NCBI GenBank assembly: GCA_023412695.1
Contig: JAEYNG010000438.1
Span: forward strand, 1 to 5,640
Source of the DNA: Planctomycetota bacterium
Lineage (GTDB): Bacteria > Planctomycetota > Phycisphaerae > Phycisphaerales > UBA1924
DNA: 5,640 nucleotides
Direction: 5' to 3'
The notes beneath the pieces were generated by a model. That model was given only the letters and a program-made list of their open reading frames with translations, did no database searches and was not told the origin of the DNA. Below, piece by piece: positions 1 to 5,640 of the stretch. Made by a program: the position numbers and the translations under genes. Within the stretch, counting starts at the first letter, position 1. Each line of letters begins with the position of its first letter.

Positions 1-274
1 GCCACCACCCCTTGCCGCCGTCCTCCCCGATCCGCAGCTCCCCGTCCTCAACCTTCCACGCGTTGATGTCCCCCGACGTTGTCCACCCGGCGCGGCTTTT
101 GCCGTCAAAGAGCGGCTCAAACCCGTCATCCTCGAGCCCCGGCGTCGCACCCGCGCCCGCACCGACCGTCATCACCGCCACCGCCGCGCCGATCAACAAG
201 CCTTGGACCACAATGCCTCCTCGTCCGGTTCGTTCTGATTGTCGAGAGACCGCCGCCGATGAGCGGTGGTTCAT
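1..274 (-). CDS. Secreted DUF1080 (3-keto-disaccharide hydrolase-like) protein, 5' part only
   Basis: Only the first ~91 codons are inside the window; the gene continues past the left edge. Reading from the ATG at 274, an Arg-rich n-region (MNHRSSAAVSRQSERTGRGG) is followed by a hydrophobic stretch (VVQGLLIGAAVAVMTVGAGA) and small residues before TPGLEDDG, which looks like a Sec signal peptide with signal peptidase I cleavage near AGA-GA. The mature part opens with EPLFDGKSRAGW, then INAWKVEDGELRIG. This is the hallmark start of DUF1080, a beta-sandwich family abundant in Planctomycetes and Bacteroidetes and linked to keto-sugar glycoside hydrolysis. Substrate and activity cannot be judged from the fragment. 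The start is uncertain: an in-frame GTG at 211 has AGGAGG (216-221) only 4 nt upstream, but starting there leaves no positive charge before the hydrophobic core, so I prefer 274. It is divergent from obg. Confidence 0.75.
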   Translation of the reverse strand, partial: MNHRSSAAVSRQSERTGRGGIVVQGLLIGAAVAVMTVGAGAGATPGLEDDGFEPLFDGKSRAGWTTSGDINAWKVEDGELRIGEDGGKGWW

Positions 275-316
275 ATTCGCAGCATACCGCCATGCCGGAT
301 CGACGTGGGGTCGAGT

Positions 317-321
317 AGGGG
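317..321 (+). promoter_or_regulatory. Shine-Dalgarno-like AGGGG ahead of an alternative obg start
   Basis: AGGGG lies 6 nt before an in-frame TTG at 328, which would extend Obg by 21 residues. The homology-supported GTG at 391 has only a pyrimidine-rich stretch upstream (ctaccctccccgc) and no Shine-Dalgarno. The rest of the 275-390 gap shows no clear -35/-10 pair on either strand. Confidence 0.3.
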
Positions 322-390
322 TGAACTTTGTTCTCCGCGGCGTCGCTTTCCGGCGGCCGGGGGTCTCCCCGTCCGACCTACCCTCCCCGC

Positions 391-1419
391 GTGTTCATCG
401 ACGAAGCAGTCATTACCGGGAAGGCCGGCGACCGCGGCAAGGGTTCCGTCTCCTTCCGCCGCGAGAAATATGTCCCCAAGGGCGGCCCCGATGGCGGCAA
501 CGGCGGCCACGGGGGGCACGTCATCTTCGTCGCCGACGAGAACGTCAACACCCTCCTCGACTTCCGCGGCAACCCGACCTGGAAAGCCCAGCCGGGCGAG
601 AACGGCCGCCCCAAGCAGCAGTCCGGCCTCGCTGGGCAGGACCTGATCATCAAGGTCCCCCCCGGGACCGTCATCACCGATCTCGACACCGACGAGATCC
701 TCGCCGACCTCGCCCCCGGCGAGCAGGCGGTGATCGCCAAGGGCGGCCGGGGCGGGTGGGGAAACGAGCACTTCAAGTCCCCGACCAACCAGGCCCCCAA
801 GACCGCCGACCCCGGTGAACCGGGCGAGCAGCGGCGCGTCCGGCTCGAGCTCAAGCTCATGGCCGACGTCGGCCTCGTCGGCCTGCCCAACGCCGGCAAG
901 AGCACGCTCCTCTCCGTCCTCACCGCCGCGCGGCCCAAGATCGCCGACTACCCGTTCACCACGCTCGTCCCGCAGCTCGGCATCACCGAGCTCGACGCCA
1001 AGCGGCGCCTCGTCGTCGCCGACATCCCCGGACTCATCGAGGGCGCAAGCCAGGGCGCGGGGCTCGGGCACGAGTTCCTCCGCCACATCGAACGCACACG
1101 CGTGCTCGTGCACCTCCTCGACGCCGCGCCGATCGACGGCTCCACGCCCGCGGCGAACTACCGGATGATCCGCGCCGAGCTCGCCGGATATTCCCCGCTG
1201 CTCGCCGAGAAGGAAGAGCTGATCGTCCTGAACAAGACCGACCTGCTCGACCCGGAGGAGGCGAAGTCGGCGATCCCGCGGCTGCGTGCAGACCTGCAAC
1301 TCGGCCGCGATCAGGAGGTCATGGCGATCTCCGGCGCGACCAAGCACGGCACGCGTGACTTGCTGGAGAAGCTCTGGACCATGCTCCAGCCCAAGGTTGA
1401 CAACTGGAAGCAGACCTGA
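391..1419 (+). CDS. obg: GTPase Obg (CgtA), short form
   Basis: Obg is a conserved, usually essential GTPase that binds the large ribosomal subunit during late assembly and links it to growth and stress signalling. The 342-residue product starts MFIDEAVITGKAGDRGKG, which matches the canonical Obg N-terminus and is why GTG 391 was chosen. Residues 1-~156 form the Gly-rich Obg fold (GGPDGGNGGHGG at 31-42). The G domain follows with all motifs intact: G1 GLPNAGKST (164-172), G2 YPFTT (187-191), G3 DIPGLIEGA (211-219), G4 NKTD (281-284) and G5 SGAT (314-317). The protein ends soon after the G domain, so the C-terminal OCT domain of Bacillus-type Obg and the acidic tail of the E. coli protein are missing. 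A TTG at 328 is an alternative start. obg is often found after rplU-rpmA, but here its upstream neighbour is a divergent DUF1080 gene. The GNAT gene follows after 11 nt. Confidence 0.95.
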   Translation: MFIDEAVITGKAGDRGKGSVSFRREKYVPKGGPDGGNGGHGGHVIFVADENVNTLLDFRGNPTWKAQPGENGRPKQQSGLAGQDLIIKVPPGTVITDLDTDEILADLAPGEQAVIAKGGRGGWGNEHFKSPTNQAPKTADPGEPGEQRRVRLELKLMADVGLVGLPNAGKSTLLSVLTAARPKIADYPFTTLVPQLGITELDAKRRLVVADIPGLIEGASQGAGLGHEFLRHIERTRVLVHLLDAAPIDGSTPAANYRMIRAELAGYSPLLAEKEELIVLNKTDLLDPEEAKSAIPRLRADLQLGRDQEVMAISGATKHGTRDLLEKLWTMLQPKVDNWKQT

Positions 1420-1430
1420 GCCTGCACACC

Positions 1431-1931
1431 ATGCACACCCGAGCGCTCACCGTTGACGACATCCCCGCGTTCATCGAGCTTCGCCGCGAGGCCCTGCGCG
1501 ACTCACCGTGGGCGTTCGCCGCGAGCGAGGATTCGGACCTCGGCCTGCAGGCCGACGTGATGCGTTCGCGCATCAGCCAGCCGGGGCAGGCGATCGTCGG
1601 CGCGTTCGACGGCGATCGACTCGTCGGCATGGCCGGGCTCGTCCGCAACCACCACGGCAAGATGGCCCACCGCGCCGCGGTGTGGGGCGTCTACGTCACG
1701 CCCTCGGCCCGAGGCCGCGGCGTCGCCGAGGCGATCATGCGCGAGCTCCTCCGCATCGCTCGCACCTGGCCGGGCCTCGACAGTGTGAGCCTGCAGGTGA
1801 GTGCCCGCGCCGAGGGCGCCAAGCGCGTGTACGAGCGGCTCGGCTTCCGGCAGTGGGGGGTCGAGCCCGCCGCGCTCAAGCTCGACGGCGTCGCCTACGA
1901 CGAGGCGCACATGGTGCTGATGCTTGGGTAG
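1431..1931 (+). CDS. GNAT-family N-acetyltransferase
   Basis: This 166-residue protein is the usual size for a single-domain GNAT enzyme, which transfers acetyl from acetyl-CoA to an amine. It begins MHTRALTVDDIPAFIELRRE, a typical GNAT beta1-alpha1 opening. Motif A is VWGVYVTPSARGRGVAEAIM (84-103), with the acyl-CoA pyrophosphate-binding R/QxxGxG/A signature at R94-G97-A99. Motif B is ARAEGAKRVYERLGFR (125-140), with the conserved Tyr134 and Gly-Phe pair (138-139). The substrate cannot be inferred; it could be a small amine, an antibiotic-like compound or a protein N-terminus. The start lies 11 nt after the obg stop with no clear Shine-Dalgarno, so it is probably co-transcribed and translated by coupling or reinitiation. 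A hairpin begins immediately after its stop codon, suggesting it is the last gene of the unit. Confidence 0.9.
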   Translation: MHTRALTVDDIPAFIELRREALRDSPWAFAASEDSDLGLQADVMRSRISQPGQAIVGAFDGDRLVGMAGLVRNHHGKMAHRAAVWGVYVTPSARGRGVAEAIMRELLRIARTWPGLDSVSLQVSARAEGAKRVYERLGFRQWGVEPAALKLDGVAYDEAHMVLMLG

Positions 1932-1949
1932 CTCGCCGCTCGCGGCGAG
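1932..1949 (+). terminator. GC-rich hairpin right after the GNAT stop
   Basis: CTCGCCGC (1932-1939) and GCGGCGAG (1942-1949) are perfect inverted repeats; with a realistic loop the structure is a 7-bp stem and a CTCG tetraloop. It begins at the base following the TAG at 1929-1931. There is no T tract, so it is either a U-less GC-rich terminator or a 3'-end-stabilising hairpin for the obg-GNAT transcript. Confidence 0.45.
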
Positions 1950-2071
1950 ATGTTCCCGACGACCGTGCCACGCCGAACCTGCCGCACCACCCCGCCATTG
2001 TCGCGCCCGGCGCGCGCCAATCCGCGCATGTGCATAACCCCGTGCACTACCCACAGTTTCCGCTTGTTTTC

Positions 2072-2100
2072 TTGGCGCACGCGAACTCCGCCGCTATACT
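2072..2100 (+). promoter_or_regulatory. Sigma70-type promoter for the 2157-3407 gene
   Basis: TTGGCG (2072-2077, 4/6 match to the -35 consensus) is separated by exactly 17 nt from TATACT (2095-2100, 5/6 match to the -10 consensus). A comparatively T-rich stretch (2057-2071) lies just upstream in otherwise very GC-rich DNA. Transcription would start near 2107, giving a leader of about 50 nt, so this gene probably has its own transcript rather than reading through from the GNAT gene. Confidence 0.6.
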
Positions 2101-2140
2101 GCCCTTGCGGTCGCGACCCTCAATCGCGCCGCTTTCTGAA

Positions 2141-2146
2141 AGGTGG
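2141..2146 (+). promoter_or_regulatory. Ribosome binding site AGGTGG
   Basis: AGGTGG, followed by more G residues, is a 5/6 match to AGGAGG. It ends 10 nt before the ATG at 2157 and fixes that codon as the start, although the reading frame is open upstream to about 1950. Confidence 0.6.
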
Positions 2147-2156
2147 GGGAACTCAA

Positions 2157-3407
2157 ATGGACAGCATCGATCGCGCCCTGCTCCAGGCTTGGAACGCCCT
2201 TGCGCCCACGGTCCGCGCCAACCGCGCCGAGGCCGTCCGCCGCGCCATGCGCCGCACACGCGCGGCCTATCTCCGGCCCATCCGCCCATGGTGCCTCTGC
2301 CTCCGCGCCTCCGACACCCGCTTCGACTATCCCTTCGCCACCGCCATGCAAGAAGGCGCGATCGAGAACCAGGAACCCCACACCCTCCTCGTCACCGGCT
2401 ACAACCTCCAGGACCTCTGCCAGCCCGTCTCTATTCCCTGGCCCGGCATCGACTGGACACACGCCGCCGCCCGGCTCGGACGACACCCCGAGACCATCCG
2501 CGGCTGGATGGACAAGGGCGTCTTCAACATCAGCCGCCGCTACGCCCGCGCCGCCGGCAAACGCGGCCACCCGGTCCCCTTCATCTGGAGCCGCCACTCC
2601 CTCGATCCATCCGCAAACCTCGGCGCCCCGCCCGACTCGGTCTGGGGCTCACTCTGGCAATCGCTCAGCGACCAGATCCCCATCACCGATGTCTACCTCC
2701 TCAAACGCATCCCCAGGTCGCGTGAATACCCGTGTCGCTCCGACTTCGGCCCGCGCCACCGCGGCTGGAACTGGATCTGTCCCGGCATCAACGGCCACGC
2801 CTGCGGCCGACGCGTCTCGCGCATCTTCATACCCCTCCGCCCATGGGACCTCCTCGATGCGCTCGACGAGCCCGACCCGCTCGACGTCACGTTCCGCTTC
2901 CCTTCAGATGCCGACGCACACAACGTGCGCTTCATCCCGCGCCTGTCGACCAATACCCATGCACCGACCCCGGCCGGCGAACCCGGCGCCGACACCTTCC
3001 GCCCCGCGCCGCTCCACCCGCCCAAACCCGACGATGAAGACGCCCCCACACGCATCCTCCAGCCCGCCTGCCACCACTGCCACCGCATCCGCTACTTCTC
3101 GCTCACCGACCGAAACGGCTGGAACACCTTCGTCACACACATCTCCCGCGGCCTGCTGTTCGGGCACGAAGTCAAACGCCCCGACGACCTCGTCCGTAAA
3201 CGCAAACGCGTCTACACCCCGCACGCCCGCGCAGCGCCACGCCGCGACCAGGCCCGCGGCCTCCTCCTCGCAGGCCTCCCGCCCGCCCAAGTCGCGAAGA
3301 TCATGAACGTCAAGGTCGGCACCGTTTACAGCTACACCAAGGCCCTCCGCCGCCGCGGCGAACTCACGCCCACCACCCGCTCGGCACAGGCAACCGCCTC
3401 GCGCTGA
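2157..3407 (+). CDS. Uncharacterised DNA-binding-like protein: HTH, split zinc-ribbon-like module, HTH
   Basis: I do not recognise a named function for this 416-residue protein. Residues 98-123 (GIDWTHAAARLGRHPETIRG, then WMDKGVF) read like a MerR/excisionase-type helix-turn-helix, followed by a basic wing-like stretch (127-144). Residues 204-227 contain WNWICPGINGHACGRRVSRI with Cys208 and Cys216. A Pro-rich insert of about 80 residues separates this from CHHC (305-308), just before HRIRYFSL. The pair resembles a zinc ribbon split by a long insertion, with a CGRRV...(L/I)Y/F-x-P plus CxxC arrangement that I recall from uncharacterised bacterial proteins. Residues 362-399 form a second HTH (RRDQARGLLLAGLPPAQVAK, then IMNVKVGTVYSYTKALRR) of recombinase or LuxR-like type. 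The N-terminus has further cysteines (46, 48, 88). There is no signal peptide or membrane segment, so it is presumably cytoplasmic. A dedicated promoter and a ribosome binding site support ATG 2157. It could be a regulator, a transposon-derived protein or part of a defence locus. Confidence 0.85.
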   Translation: MDSIDRALLQAWNALAPTVRANRAEAVRRAMRRTRAAYLRPIRPWCLCLRASDTRFDYPFATAMQEGAIENQEPHTLLVTGYNLQDLCQPVSIPWPGIDWTHAAARLGRHPETIRGWMDKGVFNISRRYARAAGKRGHPVPFIWSRHSLDPSANLGAPPDSVWGSLWQSLSDQIPITDVYLLKRIPRSREYPCRSDFGPRHRGWNWICPGINGHACGRRVSRIFIPLRPWDLLDALDEPDPLDVTFRFPSDADAHNVRFIPRLSTNTHAPTPAGEPGADTFRPAPLHPPKPDDEDAPTRILQPACHHCHRIRYFSLTDRNGWNTFVTHISRGLLFGHEVKRPDDLVRKRKRVYTPHARAAPRRDQARGLLLAGLPPAQVAKIMNVKVGTVYSYTKALRRRGELTPTTRSAQATASR

Positions 3408-3448
3408 ACCGTGCTACGGACCTTCAGATCAGCGCTCGCCTGTCCATG

Positions 3449-3470
3449 CCACCGACCTTGAGGTCAGTGG
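3449..3470 (+). terminator. Imperfect hairpin downstream of the 2157-3407 gene
   Basis: CCACCGACC (3449-3457) pairs with GGTCAGTGG (3462-3470) around a TTGA loop, with one C-A mismatch. It starts 41 nt after the stop at 3405-3407 and is not followed by a T tract. It is a weak terminator candidate for the plus-strand gene, or a chance structure. Confidence 0.3.
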
Positions 3471-3471
3471 T

Positions 3472-3503
3472 CTGCCGACGCCGGGGCCTGCCGACGCCGG
3501 GGC
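3472..3503. repeat. Perfect 16-bp tandem duplication
   Basis: CTGCCGACGCCGGGGC occurs twice head to tail (3472-3487 and 3488-3503) with no spacer and no mismatch, outside any gene. The second copy contributes the left arm of the hairpin at 3497-3524. It may be a simple slippage product. Confidence 0.85.
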
Positions 3504-3524
3504 TGAGGCTCTGCGAAGCCCCGG
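3497..3524. other. Hairpin built partly from the tandem repeat
   Basis: CCGGGGCT (3497-3504) and AGCCCCGG (3517-3524) are perfect 8-bp inverted repeats around a 12-nt loop. The left arm overlaps the second 16-bp repeat. It lacks a T tract on either strand; it could be part of a bidirectional termination zone between the convergent genes, or a fragment of a REP-like element. Confidence 0.35.
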
Positions 3525-3604
3525 GTTGAGACGCAGCCGCATTCTCTAAGAGACCCAATGCACACCACGCACCCGATCCCCGTTCCCGCCTCCAAGAAAG
3601 GGGG

Positions 3605-3632
3605 TGCCGGGGGAAACGGAGTTTCCCCGGCA
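3605..3632 (-). terminator. Strong hairpin downstream of hsdR
   Basis: TGCCGGGGGAAA (3605-3616) pairs with TTTCCCCGGCA (3622-3632) as 11 base pairs with one bulged G and a 5-nt loop (CGGAG). Reading the minus strand it begins 18 nt after the hsdR stop (3651-3653) and is followed by CCCCCTTTCTT, which has some T content, so it is best read as the hsdR terminator. It might also stop plus-strand transcripts. Confidence 0.6.
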
Positions 3633-3650
3633 TTCGCATCGCCTTGTTGG

Positions 3651-5640
3651 TTACGCCACCCGTTGATAGAGATAACGCTGGAACCCCGTAAAGACCTGGC
3701 TGATCTCCTCCGGCCTGCCGAGGTCCGCGATGGCATCCGCGATGGCGTTGTTGTACTTCAACCGCAGCAGCGGAGAGAGCTTGTCCTGGTCCAGTTCCTC
3801 GACACCGACCTGCACATACTGATGAAGCACGAAATCGAGGAACGCCTGCTGCTTGTCGTTGAAGCTTGTACTGATCGCCGCGCGGGCCATCTCCGCACGC
3901 TCGCCACGATCGATCGGCGAGAGCGCAAAGGCAACATACGCGAGCACATCGAAGAGGTCGCTCTTCTCGGCATCGATCAGCCGTTGCATCTCCACAAGCT
4001 GCTCGCGGCCGAAACCCTTGTCCGCCAGCCCGGCCAGCAGCTTCGCCCGCGTGTCCGGCCGGCTCCAGATCGCGCGAAGCTCGTCCTCGTTCTTGAAGAA
4101 CTCCGGCAACCTGCCGAACAGCATCTCCATGAACTGCTGCGCGGACATCGGCGTGCCGTCAGGATGCCAGAACGTCGTCTGCATCATGGACTGGATAGAC
4201 CGCTCCTTCCCGTCCGCCAGCTTCACCTTGATCCGCTTCGGCCGGGGCTTGCGGTCGACGGGTTCCCTCGGCTCATCATGCTTCTCGCCCTTCTCAGGCT
4301 CCGCGGCCTTGTCTCCGCGGCCGCCCTCGGGATCCATCGGCTCCCCGTCCCACTCCGGATCGCTGAAGTGATGGTGAGCCTTCACGAAGTCATGGATCGT
4401 GAAGTAATCCTTGCCCTCGAACAACCTCGTACCGCGGCCGATGATCTGCTTGAACTCGATCATCGAGTTGATGGGCCGCAGCAGCACGATGTTCCGGATG
4501 TTGCGGGCATCAACGCCGGTGGAGAGCTTCTGGCTGGTGGTCAAAATCGTCGGGATCGTCTTCTCGTTGTCCTGGAACGCCCGCAGCCATTGCTCCCCGA
4601 TCGCCCCATCCTCGGCGGTCACGCGGTGGCAGTAGTCGGGATCCGTGCTCGTCTTGTACTGATTGATCAGATCGCGCACGGCGAGTGCGTGCTCCTGCGT
4701 AGCGCAGAAGACGAGCGTCTTTTCCTTCTGGTTGATCGAATCCATGAAGAGCTTGACGCGGTGGGCTTCTCGCTCGCGGATCTCGATGACTTTGTTGAAG
4801 TCCTTCTCGACGTAGCGGCGGCCCGTCTCAACCTCGCCTTCGATCAGCTTGTCATCCGGCGTGTAGACGTACTCATCGAGCGTCGTGGAGATCTGCCTGA
4901 CCTTGAACGGCGTCAGGAATCCGTCGTTGATGCCGTCCTTGAGCGAGTAGATGGACACCGGCTCGCCGAAGTACGCGTACGTATCGACGTTGTCCTTGCG
5001 CTTGGGCGTCGCGGTCAGGCCGAGCTGCACGGCGGGCTTGAAATACTCGAGAATGTCGCGCCACGTGCTCTCGTCGTTGGCCCCGCCGCGATGGCACTCG
5101 TCGATGATGATGAAGTCGAAGAAGTCGGGCGGGTAGTCGCCGAAGTACGGGCCTGGGTGCATCACTCCGTCCGGCCCCATCCTCTCCGGGCCGCACATGA
5201 ACGTCTGGAAGATGGTGAAGAAGATGCTGCCGTTCGTCGGGACGCGGCCCTTCTTGCGGATCGAATCGGGCGCGATCCGCACCAGCGCATCCTCGGCGAA
5301 CGCCGCGAACGACGAAAAGTCGTTGTACGCCTGATCGGCGAGCGTGTTGCGGTCGGCCAGGAACAGGATCCGCGGCCGGCGTTTGGGCTCTTCCCCCTCC
5401 CGCTTCCAATCTTGCAGGTTCCACCGCGCGGAAAACAGCTTCCAGGCGATCTGGAAGGCGATGGAGGTCTTGCCGGTGCCGGTGGCGAGGGTCAGCAGCG
5501 CGCGGTCGCGGCCACTCGCGATCGCCTCCAGCACACGGTTGATGGCGATTTCCTGATAGAAGCGAAGCTTCCACGTGCCGCTCTTGTCGGGCGTGGGGAT
5601 GGCCGCGAAGCGGTCGCGCCAGGTGCTCGGCTTCGCAAAG
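3651..5640 (-). CDS. hsdR: Type I restriction enzyme R (translocase/helicase) subunit, EcoEI type, 5' end missing
   Basis: HsdR is the ATP-driven DNA translocase and nuclease subunit of type I restriction enzymes and works in a complex with HsdM and HsdS. The frame is open from the right edge (FAKPSTWRDRFAAIPTPDKS) to TAA at 3651, giving 662 visible residues with no frameshift; the GTG at 5534 is internal. Superfamily 2 motifs, in order, are RFYQEIAINR before the P-loop, Walker A ATGTGKT (5466-5486), Walker B DECHR (5088-5102), TATPK (5001-5015) and motif VI QIIGRGTR (4425-4448). A highly charged linker (about 4220-4358, rich in E, D, K, P) then leads to the EcoEI-type C-terminal domain ending LSPLLRLKYNNAIADAIADL and FTGFQRYLYQRVA, thought to contact the methylase core. 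The N-terminal nuclease domain, expected to be about 150-200 residues, lies beyond the window, so nuclease competence cannot be judged. hsdM and hsdS are not visible. Confidence 0.93.
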   Translation of the reverse strand, partial: FAKPSTWRDRFAAIPTPDKSGTWKLRFYQEIAINRVLEAIASGRDRALLTLATGTGKTSIAFQIAWKLFSARWNLQDWKREGEEPKRRPRILFLADRNTLADQAYNDFSSFAAFAEDALVRIAPDSIRKKGRVPTNGSIFFTIFQTFMCGPERMGPDGVMHPGPYFGDYPPDFFDFIIIDECHRGGANDESTWRDILEYFKPAVQLGLTATPKRKDNVDTYAYFGEPVSIYSLKDGINDGFLTPFKVRQISTTLDEYVYTPDDKLIEGEVETGRRYVEKDFNKVIEIREREAHRVKLFMDSINQKEKTLVFCATQEHALAVRDLINQYKTSTDPDYCHRVTAEDGAIGEQWLRAFQDNEKTIPTILTTSQKLSTGVDARNIRNIVLLRPINSMIEFKQIIGRGTRLFEGKDYFTIHDFVKAHHHFSDPEWDGEPMDPEGGRGDKAAEPEKGEKHDEPREPVDRKPRPKRIKVKLADGKERSIQSMMQTTFWHPDGTPMSAQQFMEMLFGRLPEFFKNEDELRAIWSRPDTRAKLLAGLADKGFGREQLVEMQRLIDAEKSDLFDVLAYVAFALSPIDRGERAEMARAAISTSFNDKQQAFLDFVLHQYVQVGVEELDQDKLSPLLRLKYNNAIADAIADLGRPEEISQVFTGFQRYLYQRVA

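Noticed and set aside
271..1347. A 358-codon open frame on the minus strand opposite obg
   Set aside because: It lies fully antisense to a confidently identified Obg with all G motifs; the composition reflects the GC-rich complement.
2028..2049. ATGTGCATAACC...GTGCAC partial palindrome as an operator
   Set aside because: Only about 5 bp pair around an 8-nt spacer, which is expected by chance; it lies upstream of the promoter with no second copy seen.
1950..2156. An N-terminal extension of the orphan protein in the same frame
   Set aside because: The promoter (2072-2100) and AGGTGG (2141-2146) fall inside it, and the translated sequence is low in recognisable structure; ATG 2157 is the better start.
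1508..2725. A 405-codon open frame on the plus strand spanning GNAT, the gap and the orphan gene
   Set aside because: It overlaps two better-supported genes in another frame, is full of Arg and Pro, and crosses the promoter and ribosome binding site of the orphan gene.
3472..3503. CRISPR-like or insertion sequence end in the gap beside hsdR
   Set aside because: There are only two adjacent 16-bp copies with no spacers, no matching terminal inverted repeat elsewhere in the window, and no transposase gene.
3543..3553. TCTCTAAGAGA palindrome in the convergent gap
   Set aside because: It has a 4-bp stem with a 3-nt centre, too short to support a site or terminator.
4873..5574. A 233-codon minus-strand frame inside hsdR
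   Set aside because: It is a shadow of the hsdR reading frame, Arg-rich and without recognisable motifs.
5534..5640. Start of hsdR at the GTG at 5534
   Set aside because: The frame continues open to the window edge and encodes TWKLRFYQEIAINR, a conserved segment just before the helicase P-loop, so the true start lies outside.

Overview
The window is GC-rich, with four genes I can assign to families, one gene of unknown function, and gaps rich in short hairpins. It looks like chromosomal DNA from a high-GC bacterium. A secreted DUF1080 protein next to a short Obg, and the style of the DNA-binding orphan, suggest a planctomycete, perhaps of the Phycisphaerae. That assignment is inference from protein style; no rRNA or other marker is present.

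Layout from left to right. (1) Positions 1-274, minus strand: the 5' end of a secreted DUF1080 (3-keto-disaccharide hydrolase-like) gene that runs off the left edge. (2) Positions 275-390: a divergent gap with no convincing promoter, but with a Shine-Dalgarno-like AGGGG that bears on the obg start. (3) Positions 391-1931, plus strand: the essential ribosome-assembly GTPase Obg, then 11 nt later a GNAT N-acetyltransferase, probably co-transcribed. A GC-rich hairpin begins at the base after the GNAT stop. (4) Positions 2072-2146: a good sigma70-type promoter (TTGGCG, 17 nt, TATACT) and an AGGTGG ribosome binding site. They drive (5) positions 2157-3407, plus strand: a 416-residue protein of unknown function with an N-terminal HTH, a split Cys-rich zinc-ribbon-like module and a C-terminal HTH. 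(6) Positions 3408-3650: a gap between convergent genes, with three hairpins and a perfect 16-bp tandem duplication. (7) Positions 3651-5640, minus strand: the helicase and C-terminal parts of a type I restriction HsdR subunit (EcoEI type), whose 5' end lies beyond the right edge.

The left half is housekeeping. The right half looks accessory: a restriction enzyme subunit faces an orphan DNA-binding protein that has its own promoter. The orphan at 2157-3407 is the only candidate for something undescribed. Nothing in the window shows that it works with the restriction system, and the convergent orientation argues against a shared operon.
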